64,000 nucleotides of DNA from Hymenobacter latericoloratus (GTDB lineage: Bacteria; Bacteroidota; Bacteroidia; Cytophagales; Hymenobacteraceae), in contig NZ_JACHNV010000002.1 in NCBI RefSeq assembly GCF_014199535.1, positions 992,001-1,056,000 on the forward strand. Direction: 5' to 3'. How positions within the stretch are numbered: the stretch's first letter is position 1; each line of letters begins with the position of its first letter. Positions 1 through 8,853 of the stretch are shown in pieces. Both the position numbers and the translations under genes were made by a program. The notes under the pieces are model-generated. The model searched no databases. It saw only the letters and a program-made list of their open reading frames with translations, and had not been told where the DNA came from.

Positions 1-213
1 CAGGCCTACCCGCGCCAAGCCCTGGGCGAGGTCCCGCACGTAGTGGTCGTGCAGGCGCAGCTGCAGGTCGGTCCAGGTGCCCCAGCGGTCCGAGAAGCGC
101 GTTTGGTTGAACACTCCCAGCCAGGTTTGCTGCTCGCGCACGTACTGCTTCTGGGCCGTTGCGTGCTGGCTCAGGAGCAGGAGGAAGCCCAGGAGAGGTA
201 GGAGGTGTTTCAT
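1..213 (-). CDS. DUF2490 family protein, N-terminal part only
   Basis: The gene starts at 213 and runs off the left edge, leaving about 71 residues. It begins with a typical signal peptide (MKHLLPLLGFLLLLSQHATA), followed by a segment around TWLGVFNQTRFSDRWG that matches the start of DUF2490 proteins, predicted outer-membrane beta-barrels of unknown function in Bacteroidota. It follows the TonB receptor on the same strand with an 82-bp gap that holds a perfect hairpin. The two may act together at the outer membrane, but that is inference. The family call rests on a short fragment. Confidence 0.6.
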   Translation of the reverse strand, partial: MKHLLPLLGFLLLLSQHATAQKQYVREQQTWLGVFNQTRFSDRWGTWTDLQLRLHDHYVRDLAQGLARVGL

Positions 214-228
214 GGCTAGTTCTAGTCG

Positions 229-274
229 CCTCACCCCAACCCCTCTCCGGAAAAGGAGAGGGGTTGGGGTGAGG
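229..274. terminator. Perfect 20-bp inverted repeat between DUF2490 gene and TonB receptor
   Basis: Arms 229-248 (CCTCACCCCAACCCCTCTCC) and 255-274 are perfect reverse complements around a 6-nt loop. It lies just after the receptor stop codon and could stop transcription, but it has no long T-run. The arm resembles the CCCCAACCCCTCC repeat seen twice at 3401-3574, so it is probably one of a dispersed palindrome family. Confidence 0.6.
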
Positions 275-295
275 CAACGAGGAAGGGTGAAGGAG

Positions 296-3193
296 CTACC
301 GTAGCACGGTATTATCAAAAGTTAACGCCACGTAGTACAGCCCCCCAATGGTGGGGCCGGCGGCGTACTGGAAGTAGCGGTTGTTGAAGAGGTTGGCCCC
401 GCCGACTTTGATGGTCGATTTCAGGCTGGGCACGCGCACGTTCACCTGGGCATCTACGGTTTGGTAGGCGGGCACCCGGCCGTTGGCCAGGGGGCTTTCC
501 CAGGTGAAGGTGCTCTGGCGGCGCCACACCACGTTGAAACCCACGTTGCGCACGATTGCGCGGTTGCCGAAAGTCACGTTGGTTACCCAGTGCGGGGTGT
601 TGAAGCCGGTCACGAAGATGTCGGCCTCCTGGTTGTCGGACAAAGCGTTGTAGTTCACGTTGCCGCCCAGGGTAAACTTCTGGTAGAAGTTGTAGGTCAG
701 GCCCAGGGTAGCGCCGTAGCTGTGGTAGTTGTTGCGGGCGTTGGTGTACACGCGGTACCGGTCCTGGCGGGCGGCACGGTTGGCGGCCAGGGCGGCCAGC
801 ACGGCCTCATCGGAGCCTACCGGCACCTGCTGGCCGCTGGCGTTCTTGGGCACGCTCACTTCCACCTGCCCCAGGAAGCCGGAGTAGATGTTGTAGTAGG
901 CGTCGGCATCAATCGACAACCGATTGTCCAGCAGCACGCTGCGGTAGCCCACCTCGTAGGCGTTGATTTGCTCGGGCTGCTCGGTGGGCAGGTTGCCGAC
1001 TTGCAGCAGGCTGCGGATTTCAGGGCGCAGGGCGGCTTGCGAAGCTGTGGTACCGGTGTTGGCGGCCACGTAGGCATTCACAGCGGCGTTAAAAGTCGAA
1101 ATGGAAGCCAGGGTGTAGGAGTTGTCGAGGTAGTTGAGGCCTTCGTTCACGCGGGCTAGGCCGCCTACCCGGCGCACGTTGCCGTTGTTCACGAAAGACA
1201 AGGCCTCGAACAGGGACGGGAAGCGCCAGCCGTTCTGGTACGACGCCCGGAAGTTGTGCTTGGCCGCCAGGGTGTACACGGCCGCTACCCGCGGGTTCAG
1301 CTTGGGGTCGAACTCGGGGTTATAGTCGAGGCGCAGGGACGCGGTGAGCTTCAGGCGGTCCTGGAGCAGCCGCTTGGTAGCCTGCCCGAAGCCTCCGATT
1401 TTCTGGTAGTACTGGTTGCGGCCGCCGGGCTGGGTGCGTTCCGAGAGGGGCCGGCTGAAGTCCACGAAATTGTTGCCGTCGGGAATAACCTCGTAGAGGC
1501 GGGCATCGGCGCCCACCACCACATCCACGAACTTCACCCGCGGGCCCAGGTTCCAGAGGGCATCGGCGTGGTAGGTGCGGCTGCGCTGGGTGAGGGCGGC
1601 CCCGCCCGGAATGGGCGCGCCGGGCACGTTCACGCCGCTGTCCCAGTTGTTGGTGCTGGTAATCTGATTTTTAAGAGCATCAAAAGCGGCGGTGCCGGGC
1701 ACGGCGCGGCCGGCATCGGCCACGGTGCGGGCCTGGCGCATGGCCTCGGCCAGGGGGACGCCGGCACTCAACCGGCTCTGCAGTTCCGTGCGGAACTTGG
1801 CGCCCCAGGCCGCGTTCGAGCCGTTTTGCAGGTCCAGGTTCAGGGCCAGCGGGTTCAGGTTGTAAGAGTCGCCGGTGTTTTCGACCAGCAGGTAGGCGCG
1901 GGCCGTGAAATCCTGGCCGCGCAGCTCCAGCTTGTGGTTCTGCACCGTCACGCCATCCAGCTGAATCTTGTTGCCGCGCTGAAACACGCCATCCATGAGC
2001 CCAAACCGGTAGCCGTAGCTCAGCTCCAGCTTGTCGGTAAGCTTGTAGTGCAGACTAGCATCGGCCTTGATGTTGCGCACAATGGGGTTGGTGAGGTCCC
2101 GCTCGTAGTAGCCCGTGCGCCGGATGTTAAAGGTTTCGGTGCGGCCCTGGTAGGGAATGGTGATGCTCACGTTGCCCGCGTTATCGTCGCCGTAGCGGTT
2201 CCAGAGGTCGGCGGCCGGGTTGTTGGTCCCGCTCAGCTCCGGGAAGCGCGGATTGGCCGAGCTCAGGTTTTGGGGGTTTTGGTCGTTCTGGGTGTCAGAG
2301 AGCCAGTCAGTGCCGCGCAGGTAGCTCAGGTTCACTTTGTAGGCCCAGCGCTGGGCGCCGCCCAGGGCCTGGGCCCAGCGCACGGCCGTTTCGGTCAGCA
2401 CGCTCGGGTCCCGGTCCTGGCCATCCACGTGGTTGACGCCTACCTTCTGGTACACGCTCAGACCCTGGTAGCTGAAAGGGCTTTTGGTGGTGAGGTTGGC
2501 CATGCCGTTGATGGCGTTCATGCCGTAGAGGGCCGAGGCCGCACCGGGCGTAATTTCCACGCTGGCAATATCCAGCTCCGTGGGCCCAATGGCGTTGCCC
2601 AGCGGCACCCCAAGGGTAGCGGCCTGCATATCCACGCCGTCCACCAGCTGCATAAAGCGGAAGTTGTTCGGGATGTTGAAGCCGCGGGTGTTGGGCACTT
2701 TGAAGGTGAGGGAGGAGGTAGTCATCTGCACGCCCTTCACGTTTTCCAGGGCGTCGTAGAAGCTGGGCGCAGGCGTTTCCTTGATGGCCCGGATATCCAG
2801 CTTCTCAATGGCTACCGGCGACTTCAGTCGGCTCTCCTCCACCCGCGAGGCCGACACCACCACCTCGTTCATCGCCACCGCCTTTGATTCCAGCTGCATG
2901 GCAATGGGCTGGCTGCCGCTGGCAATTTCCAGCTCCCGGGCCTCGTAGCCCAGAATGTTGAACACCAGCGTAAACGGAAACCGCAGCTTAGCCTTGAGGG
3001 CAAACTGCCCGTTCTGGTCGCTGAGCGTGCCCGCCGACCCCCCCTTCACGCTAATACTCACGCCCGGCAATGGCTCCTGAGTACCTTTTTCGCGAACGGT
3101 GCCGCTCACAGAAATCAATGCGTCTTGGGCGTGCAGGGAGGTAGCGCTGGCCAGCACCAGAGCCGGCAGCAGAGAAGCGTATGCGTGCTTCAT
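296..3193 (-). CDS. TonB-dependent outer-membrane receptor
   Basis: A 965-residue protein with a signal peptide (about 1-22), a carboxypeptidase-regulatory-like beta-sandwich (about 27-110), a plug domain (about 120-235, with YGMNAINGMANLTTK) and a long C-terminal beta-barrel. Such receptors import a bound ligand across the outer membrane using TonB energy. It follows the cys genes on the same strand after a 420-bp gap, so a sulfur compound or a siroheme- or cobalamin-related ligand is possible but unproven. The last residues (FDNTVLR) do not end in the usual aromatic. The ATG at 3193 directly precedes the signal peptide. Confidence 0.9.
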   Translation of the reverse strand: MKHAYASLLPALVLASATSLHAQDALISVSGTVREKGTQEPLPGVSISVKGGSAGTLSDQNGQFALKAKLRFPFTLVFNILGYEARELEIASGSQPIAMQLESKAVAMNEVVVSASRVEESRLKSPVAIEKLDIRAIKETPAPSFYDALENVKGVQMTTSSLTFKVPNTRGFNIPNNFRFMQLVDGVDMQAATLGVPLGNAIGPTELDIASVEITPGAASALYGMNAINGMANLTTKSPFSYQGLSVYQKVGVNHVDGQDRDPSVLTETAVRWAQALGGAQRWAYKVNLSYLRGTDWLSDTQNDQNPQNLSSANPRFPELSGTNNPAADLWNRYGDDNAGNVSITIPYQGRTETFNIRRTGYYERDLTNPIVRNIKADASLHYKLTDKLELSYGYRFGLMDGVFQRGNKIQLDGVTVQNHKLELRGQDFTARAYLLVENTGDSYNLNPLALNLDLQNGSNAAWGAKFRTELQSRLSAGVPLAEAMRQARTVADAGRAVPGTAAFDALKNQITSTNNWDSGVNVPGAPIPGGAALTQRSRTYHADALWNLGPRVKFVDVVVGADARLYEVIPDGNNFVDFSRPLSERTQPGGRNQYYQKIGGFGQATKRLLQDRLKLTASLRLDYNPEFDPKLNPRVAAVYTLAAKHNFRASYQNGWRFPSLFEALSFVNNGNVRRVGGLARVNEGLNYLDNSYTLASISTFNAAVNAYVAANTGTTASQAALRPEIRSLLQVGNLPTEQPEQINAYEVGYRSVLLDNRLSIDADAYYNIYSGFLGQVEVSVPKNASGQQVPVGSDEAVLAALAANRAARQDRYRVYTNARNNYHSYGATLGLTYNFYQKFTLGGNVNYNALSDNQEADIFVTGFNTPHWVTNVTFGNRAIVRNVGFNVVWRRQSTFTWESPLANGRVPAYQTVDAQVNVRVPSLKSTIKVGGANLFNNRYFQYAAGPTIGGLYYVALTFDNTVLR

Positions 3194-3613
3194 GACAAAT
3201 CAGATGAGGTTCTGGAAAGAAGAAGGGGTAGGGAGCAGGTCTGCGCTTGGAAAGACTCTGCCCACGTAAAGGCCGCGAAAAGCGCAGGCGGGAATACCCG
3301 CGTCAGGCAGCGCGGCAGCAGTTACCGGCTACAACAACATCGTCTCGGCAGAAGGCGCATCATCAGATTGGGAGGAGAGGTAGGAAAAGTGAGAGTTAGG
3401 CTCCCCTCCTTGGATAAGGAGGGGTTGGGGGTGGTTGATGGGGTAGGGCGGTTTTTAGGATTAGTATCCCTTGCCCGGAGGAGAGGGGTAGGACGGTCTT
3501 TAGGGCTAGTTTCTAAAAAGGATGTTCAGACGCGCGGTCAACCACCCCCAACCCCTCCTCCTCTGAGGAGGGGAGCTAAGTTTTAGCTCTAGCTTTAGTT
3601 TCAGTGGAATAGG
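3194..3613. repeat. Intergenic region with large inverted repeat
   Basis: No gene is supported in this 420-bp stretch. It holds a 22-bp perfect inverted repeat (3417-3438 against 3538-3559, core AACCACCCCCAACCCCTCCT), and each arm also has its own short hairpin (CTCCCCTCCT/AAGGAGGGG and CCTCCTCTGAGGAGG). The part near the receptor (3194-3360) is its 5' leader. It contains a GACCTGC segment at 3236-3242 on the minus strand that loosely resembles the cobalamin-riboswitch B12 box, but the other conserved blocks were not recognised. Confidence 0.6.
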
Positions 3614-5479
3614 CTAGTACACGTCCTCGAGGTAGCGGCGCGATTTGCGGAGCTGCTTGAGGTAGTCGGCGGCGTAGGTTTCGCCCTGGCCGCTTTCTTG
3701 GCTGATGACAGTGAGCAGGGCGCGCTGCACGTCGGCGGCCATGCGGGTTTTGTCGCCGCAGACGTAGAAGGTAGCGCCGTTTTCGAGCTGGTCGTAGAGG
3801 CGGCGGCTTTGCTGGAGCAGGCGGTGCTGGATGTAGATTTTCTCCTGCTGGTCGCGGGAGAAGGCCACGTCGAGCTGGTGGAGGGTGCCGCGCTTGAGGT
3901 GCTGCAGCCACTCGGTTTGGTAGAGAAAGTCGGTGGTGAAGTGGGGGTTGCCGAACACCAGCCAGTTCTGGCCGGTGGCGCCGGTTTCGGCCCGTTCCTC
4001 CACAAAGGCCCGGAACGGCGCCACGCCGGTACCGGCCCCCACCATGATGATGTCGGTGCCCGGGTCCTGGGGCAGCTTGAAGTACTCGTTGCGGTCCACC
4101 CACACCCGGGCCGTGTCGCCGAGGTGCAGCTGATCGGCCTGGAAGCTGGAGCAGGCGCCGTGCTTGGCGCGGCCGTTGCTCTGGTAGCGCACCGCGCCCA
4201 CGGTCAGGTGCACTTCCTCGGGGTGGGCCAGCAGGGAAGAAGCAATGGAATACGCCCGGGCCGGCAGGGGCCGCAGCACCGCCGCCAGCTGCTGCCCCGA
4301 CAGCTCCACCGGAAACTCCTGGAGCAAATCGGCTACGTCGCGGCCGTAGAGGTAGGTAGGCAGGGCCGCCTTGTCGGCCAGGATTTCGCGTAGCTTGGGG
4401 TAATGCGGAGCCAGGGCGGCGTAGCGTTCCAGTACGTCGCGGGTCACCACGGAAAGTTCGAGGCGCTCGGTGAGGGCCGTGGTCAGGTCCAGCTCCGTGG
4501 TTTCCAGGCGCACGGGGGCGGTAGCCTCCAGGCGGGCGGCATCCAGCACTTCCTGCACCAGGCCGGGGCGGTTGCGGGGCTGCACCATCAGGGCGTCGCC
4601 GGCTTCGTATTGGATGCCCGAGTCGGCCAGGGAAAACTCCAGGTGGTAGGTTTCCTTGGTGGAGCCGCGGCCATTGAGCTGAATCTTTTCCAGCAGTTCG
4701 GCCTCGAATGGGTTACGGCTGTGGTATTCTACCCGTTCCTCCAACTCCACTTCCGCCCCGCCTACCACGACCGAAACCGCCACTGGTTTTACCGGCGCGG
4801 CGGCTGCACTGGCCGCCACCGGCGCCGCTACCTGTGGCAACGATTCGGCAAGCAGCCCCAGCACCTGTCCGGCCCAGCGGCGGGCTTCGGCTTCGAATTC
4901 CACGTCGCAGTCCACGCGCTCCAGCAGGCGCGTGGCGCCCAGCTCGGCCAGGCGCTGGTCGAACTCAAACCCCGTCTGGCAGAACTGCAGGTAGCTTTTG
5001 TCGCCCAGGGCCAGCACCGCAAAACGCAGCTCCGGCAGCTTGGGGGCGCGGTTGCTTAGTAAGAACTGGTGTAGCTCTTCGGCGGCAATGGGCGGGTCGC
5101 CCTCGCCCTGGGTGCTCACCACCACCAGCAGGTGCCGCTCGGTTTTGAGGTCCTTGGGGGGGTAGTCGTTCATGTCGCGCACCGTAGCCGGGAGGCCGCG
5201 CTGCCGGGCCGCTTCGGCCACCAGGCCCGCTGCCTTCTTGCTGTTGCCGGTCTGGGAGCCGTAGAGAATGGTGAGGCTGGGAGCCGCAACAGGGGCCGCT
5301 GCTGTAACGGGAGCGGCGCCGGCGGCTGGGGCGCTGGCGGCGGTAGCCGGGTCGGTGCCTGCCCGACCGTAGAGGTAGCCGCTCAGCCAGAGCAGTTGCC
5401 GGTCAGAAAGCCCCGCCGTCAGCTGCTGGAGCGTGGCTTCATCAAAGCCAATGGGTAGGGTACTGGAAAAGGAAGACAT
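3614..5479 (-). CDS. cysJ: Sulfite reductase flavoprotein (alpha) subunit
   Basis: A 621-residue diflavin reductase. The order is a short N-terminal region, an Ala/Pro-rich linker (about 45-67), an FMN-binding flavodoxin domain (GSQTGNS at 74-80; STQGEGDPP), an FAD domain (RAYSIASS, GACSSF) and an NADPH domain (GAGTGVAPFRAF) ending in YLEDVY. It passes electrons from NADPH to the siroheme subunit that reduces sulfite to sulfide. It is the last enzyme gene of the cys run and starts 50 bp after cobA. The partner gene cysI is not in the window. A nitrite- or NADPH-P450-type role is less likely given the neighbours. Confidence 0.93.
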   Translation of the reverse strand: MSSFSSTLPIGFDEATLQQLTAGLSDRQLLWLSGYLYGRAGTDPATAASAPAAGAAPVTAAAPVAAPSLTILYGSQTGNSKKAAGLVAEAARQRGLPATVRDMNDYPPKDLKTERHLLVVVSTQGEGDPPIAAEELHQFLLSNRAPKLPELRFAVLALGDKSYLQFCQTGFEFDQRLAELGATRLLERVDCDVEFEAEARRWAGQVLGLLAESLPQVAAPVAASAAAAPVKPVAVSVVVGGAEVELEERVEYHSRNPFEAELLEKIQLNGRGSTKETYHLEFSLADSGIQYEAGDALMVQPRNRPGLVQEVLDAARLEATAPVRLETTELDLTTALTERLELSVVTRDVLERYAALAPHYPKLREILADKAALPTYLYGRDVADLLQEFPVELSGQQLAAVLRPLPARAYSIASSLLAHPEEVHLTVGAVRYQSNGRAKHGACSSFQADQLHLGDTARVWVDRNEYFKLPQDPGTDIIMVGAGTGVAPFRAFVEERAETGATGQNWLVFGNPHFTTDFLYQTEWLQHLKRGTLHQLDVAFSRDQQEKIYIQHRLLQQSRRLYDQLENGATFYVCGDKTRMAADVQRALLTVISQESGQGETYAADYLKQLRKSRRYLEDVY

Positions 5480-5529
5480 GACGAGAGGGATTCTGGCAGT
5501 GAAAAGCGCGAGGCTGAACAGAAGGGCAA

Positions 5530-6333
5530 TCAGGCTACCTTGGCGTAGGAAGCCGGGGTAGCAACGGCAAAAGCGGCGGGCGGCAGCGTAGCCGCCAGGC
5601 AGCCGGCAGTGGCAAGGCGAGCTACCTCGCCAATGATGATGATGGCCGGGGCGCCGATGCCCGCTGCCGCGGCCAGGGCCGGCAGCGCTGCCACCGGACC
5701 CGTCACCAACTGGGCGTGAGGCAGGGTTCCGTTCTGCACGATGGCCGCCGGCGTATCGGCCTGCCCGTGTTGGCGGAACACAGCCACAATATTTTCCAGC
5801 TCGCCCAAGCCCATCAGTAGCACGGTGGTAGCGCGCGACTGAGCGGCCTCGGCCACGCTACCCGACAGCTCGCCGGTGGCCGTGGTGGCGGTAATCACCC
5901 GGAATCCTTCGCTCAGCCCCCGGTGCGTAACCGGAATGCCCACGTTGCCCGCCGCTGCCACCGCGCTGCTAATACCCGGCACGTAGTCGGTGGCCAGGCC
6001 GTGGGCTTCGGCGTAAAGCATTTCCTCGCGGCCCCGCCCGAACACAAACGGGTCGCCGCCCTTTAGCCGCACGACGTGGCCATAGCGGTGGGCGTACTTC
6101 ACAATCAGGGCGTTGATTTCGTCCTGCGAGTGGCTGCGCATACCCCGGCGCTTGCCCACGGGCACGGTCACGGCCTCGGGGCGGGCGTGTTGCAGCAGGG
6201 CGTGATTGGCCAGGGCATCATATAGGATAACGTCCGCTTCGGCCAGCACCCGCGCCCCCTTGAGCGTGAGCAGCTCCGGGTCGCCGGGCCCGGCCCCGAG
6301 CACCGTCAGGCGCGGTAGTTTAGTGGTGAGCAT
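5530..6333 (-). CDS. cobA: Uroporphyrinogen-III C-methyltransferase
   Basis: A 267-residue SUMT enzyme that methylates uroporphyrinogen III to precorrin-2, the first step to siroheme, the cofactor of sulfite reductase. Visible motifs are VLGAGPGDPELLTLKGARVL near the start, the P-G-I-S-S region (YVPGISSAVAAAG) and RLKGGDPFVFGRGREE. The ATG at 6333 is chosen because the 21 codons upstream in frame run into a palindromic repeat. Only the methylase is present, without the CysG dehydrogenase/chelatase part. Its place between cysN and cysJ supports siroheme supply over cobalamin synthesis. Confidence 0.9.
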   Translation of the reverse strand: MLTTKLPRLTVLGAGPGDPELLTLKGARVLAEADVILYDALANHALLQHARPEAVTVPVGKRRGMRSHSQDEINALIVKYAHRYGHVVRLKGGDPFVFGRGREEMLYAEAHGLATDYVPGISSAVAAAGNVGIPVTHRGLSEGFRVITATTATGELSGSVAEAAQSRATTVLLMGLGELENIVAVFRQHGQADTPAAIVQNGTLPHAQLVTGPVAALPALAAAAGIGAPAIIIIGEVARLATAGCLAATLPPAAFAVATPASYAKVA

Positions 6334-6376
6334 GGGGGTAGGGAAAGTGAAAATCTGGTTACTATTTGCACGTCCT

Positions 6377-6459
6377 GCTGAGCGCAGTCGAAGCATCTCT
6401 CCCTCTGGCTAACTCATTCATGAGGACGAAGCGGGAGAGATGCTTCGGCTGCGCTCAGC
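6377..6459. repeat. Dispersed palindrome (GCTGAGCGCAG... type)
   Basis: A 27-bp inverted repeat (arms 6377-6403 and 6433-6459, one mismatch) lies between cysN and cobA. The arm starts GCTGAGCGCAGTCGAAGCAT and is related to the GTCATCCTGAGCGGAGCGAA palindromes elsewhere in the window. It could fold in the operon transcript and affect its processing. Confidence 0.8.
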
Positions 6460-6508
6460 ATGCCCCGTGCTTTATGGCATTCTATTAGGTCGTCCAGCTA
6501 CAGTCGCA

Positions 6509-7795
6509 CTAAATAGAATAGGCCACCGGCGGGCCCACGGGCAGGGTGAAGTACTCGGAGTTGGCGGCTTCCACGAGGCCAGCCGCTACGGTGTCGCCGG
6601 TCAGCTCATCAACCAGGATAAAGGAGCCGGAAGCCCGGTTTTCGAGGTAGGTATCCACGGCCAGGGGTAGGGCAGTTTTCAGGCGCACCCGCACGATGTC
6701 GTTGAGCTGGGCCGAGTCGGCGGCGTTGCGGGCGAAGGTGTGCACGTTCACCTTATAGAGAATGGCCGGAATGGCAGCCTTCACCAGCGCCGAGTGGTGC
6801 TGGACCAGCAGCTTGCGGCCGGGCCAGAGGGGCTGCTCGCTCATCCAGCACAGGGTGGCTTCCAGCTCGCGGGTAGGGGTAGGAGCCTCGGCCAGCGGCA
6901 CAATGGAGTCGCCGCGGCTCACATCCACGTCATCGCGCAGGCGAATAACCACAGCTTGCGGAGCCGAGGCCAATTCTACTTCTTGCTGATTGACCTCAAT
7001 GGCTTCGATTTCTGACTCCAGACCCGAGGGCAGCACCGTTACCCGGTCGCCGCGGCGATACTGCCCGCTCTGGATCTGGCCGGCGTAACCGCGGTAATCC
7101 GGCAGCTCGGCGGTTTGGGGCCGGATGACGTACTGCACCTGGAACCGACCTGGCGCGGCCGTTTCCGAAGCGCCGGGCACGCTTTCCAGGTGTTCGAGCA
7201 GGCTGGGGCCGGTGTACCAGGGTAAGAGGGCGGAGCGCTTCACCACGTTGTCGCCGTTGAGGGCGCTGAGCGGAATGGCCGTGGCCGCGGGCAGGTTGAA
7301 GTGGTTGGTCAGCTCGGCGTAGTCGTTGGCAATCCGGGCGAAAACTGCTTCATCGTAGCCCACCAAATCCATCTTGTTCACGGCCAGCACAAAGTGCCGG
7401 ATGCCCAGCAAAGCGGCAATGAGCGTGTGGCGGCGGGTTTGCTCAATTACGCCCTGGCGGGCATCTACCAGCACAATGGCCAGGTCGGCGTTGGAGGCGC
7501 CGGTTACCATGTTGCGGGTGTACTGCACGTGGCCCGGCGCATCGGTGATGATGAACTTGCGGCGGGGGGTAGTAAAATACTTGTAGGCCACATCAATGGT
7601 GATGCCCTGCTCGCGCTCAGCCCGCAGGCCGTCGGTCAGCAAAGCCAAATCCACGGTGCCATTGGAAGCCTGCCGCTTTTCCAGGGCGGCCAGCACGTCC
7701 AGCGACACCGATTCGGAATCGTAGAGCAGCCGCCCAATCAGCGTGCTTTTGCCGTCATCGACGCTGCCGCAGGTAATAAATCGAAGTAAGTCCAT
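6509..7795 (-). CDS. cysN: Sulfate adenylyltransferase subunit 1 (GTPase)
   Basis: A 428-residue translation-factor-like GTPase that drives ATP sulfurylase, which makes APS from sulfate and ATP together with CysD. Motifs are the P-loop GSVDDGKST (10-18), switch region DAPGHVQYTRNM, and NKMDLVGYDE, followed by two beta-barrel domains. No APS kinase (CysC) domain is fused, which agrees with the [4Fe-4S]-type CysH that can use APS directly. It lies 119 bp downstream of cysD. That gap holds copies of GGTGATGAGGTGAA in direct and inverted orientation. Confidence 0.95.
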   Translation of the reverse strand: MDLLRFITCGSVDDGKSTLIGRLLYDSESVSLDVLAALEKRQASNGTVDLALLTDGLRAEREQGITIDVAYKYFTTPRRKFIITDAPGHVQYTRNMVTGASNADLAIVLVDARQGVIEQTRRHTLIAALLGIRHFVLAVNKMDLVGYDEAVFARIANDYAELTNHFNLPAATAIPLSALNGDNVVKRSALLPWYTGPSLLEHLESVPGASETAAPGRFQVQYVIRPQTAELPDYRGYAGQIQSGQYRRGDRVTVLPSGLESEIEAIEVNQQEVELASAPQAVVIRLRDDVDVSRGDSIVPLAEAPTPTRELEATLCWMSEQPLWPGRKLLVQHHSALVKAAIPAILYKVNVHTFARNAADSAQLNDIVRVRLKTALPLAVDTYLENRASGSFILVDELTGDTVAAGLVEAANSEYFTLPVGPPVAYSI

Positions 7796-7914
7796 GTTGG
7801 TGATGAGGTGAAAGGTGATGAGGTGAAATGTGTTGTGGGATGATGGAGTAGAGGGAGGAAGCCATTACAGGACCATTCTTTTCACCTCATTACTGCATCA
7901 CCTCATCACCCCAC
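7796..7914. repeat. cysD-cysN gap with inverted GATGAGGTGA repeats
   Basis: The motif TGATGAGGTGAAA occurs twice in direct orientation (about 7800-7828), and its reverse complement (TTTCACCTCATTA, CATCACCTCATCACC) lies at about 7879-7911. A long imperfect stem could form in the mRNA between two genes whose products form one heterodimer. No gene is seen. Confidence 0.55.
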
Positions 7915-8829
7915 TTAGAAATACCCGTTGCGCTTGCGGTCTTCCATGCCGGCTTCCGAGATGTTGTCGTCGAGGCGGGTGGCGCCCCGCTCGCTTACTT
8001 TGGCCAGCAGCAGGTCCTGAATGATATCCTCCACGGTGGCGGCGTCGCTTTCCACGGCGGCGGTGCAGGTAGAGTCGCCCACGGTGCGGAAGCGCACCTG
8101 CCGGGTCACGATTTCATCGTCCTCATCGAGGCGCAAGTGCTCCGAAAGGCCCAGCAGCTGGCCGGTGGGGAGCACCACGCACGTCCGCTCGTGGCCGAAG
8201 TAGATGTCGGGCAGGGCAATGTTTTCGCGCTGAATGTAGCGCCATACGTCCAGCTCGGTCCAGTTGGAAATCGGGAACACGCGCACGTTTTCGCCCTTCT
8301 GAATGCGGCCGTTATAGATGTTCCACAGCTCGGGGCGCTGCCGCTTGGGGTCCCACTGCCCAAACTCGTCGCGGACGGAGAAAATGCGCTCTTTGGCGCG
8401 GGCCTTTTCCTCGTCGCGGCGGGCCCCGCCAATGCAGGCATCGAACTCAAACTCCTCGATGACCTCCAGCAGCGTGTAGGTTTGCAGCGGATTGCGGCTG
8501 GGATATTTACCGCCCGGCTCGCGCAGGCGCTGGCGCTTGATGGTGTCTTCTACCTGGCGCACAATCAGTTTCTCGCCCAGACTTTCGGCTAGCTGGTCGC
8601 GGTAGGCCAGTACTTCGGGGAAGTTGTGGCCGGTATCCACGTGCACCAGCGGAAACGGGAAGCGGCCGGGCCGAAAGGCTTTTTCCGCCAGGCGCGTCAG
8701 CACGATGGAGTCTTTGCCACCCGAAAACAGCAGGGCCGGGCGCTCAAACTGGCCGGCCACTTCCCGCAGAATGTGGATGGCTTCGGCTTCCAGCCGGTCG
8801 AGGTAATCGAAAGAAGGGGTACTCATCAT
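7915..8829 (-). CDS. cysD: Sulfate adenylyltransferase subunit 2
   Basis: A 304-residue PP-loop ATP pyrophosphatase, the catalytic partner of CysN in ATP sulfurylase. The SGGKDS nucleotide loop is at 36-41. HVDTGHNFPEV, GGARRDEEKARAKERIFS and the C-terminal DRKRNGYF are all typical. The start is one of two adjacent ATGs (8829 or 8826). The reading frame stays open further upstream, but there it translates the 26-bp tandem repeats, so those codons are not taken as protein. Length fits the usual 300-302 residues. Confidence 0.95.
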   Translation of the reverse strand: MMSTPSFDYLDRLEAEAIHILREVAGQFERPALLFSGGKDSIVLTRLAEKAFRPGRFPFPLVHVDTGHNFPEVLAYRDQLAESLGEKLIVRQVEDTIKRQRLREPGGKYPSRNPLQTYTLLEVIEEFEFDACIGGARRDEEKARAKERIFSVRDEFGQWDPKRQRPELWNIYNGRIQKGENVRVFPISNWTELDVWRYIQRENIALPDIYFGHERTCVVLPTGQLLGLSEHLRLDEDDEIVTRQVRFRTVGDSTCTAAVESDAATVEDIIQDLLLAKVSERGATRLDDNISEAGMEDRKRNGYF

Positions 8830-8853
8830 AAGGTCGTATGTCGGTTTCTTATC

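Noticed and set aside
1256..2887. A 543-codon open frame on the plus strand inside the TonB receptor gene
   Set aside because: It is antisense to a clear receptor, has no family features and is a by-product of high GC and codon bias. The same holds for long plus-strand frames at 53249-54913 and 57673-59184.
3125..3586. A plus-strand gene in the cysJ-receptor gap
   Set aside because: It overlaps the receptor start and the palindromes, and its translation has no recognisable features.
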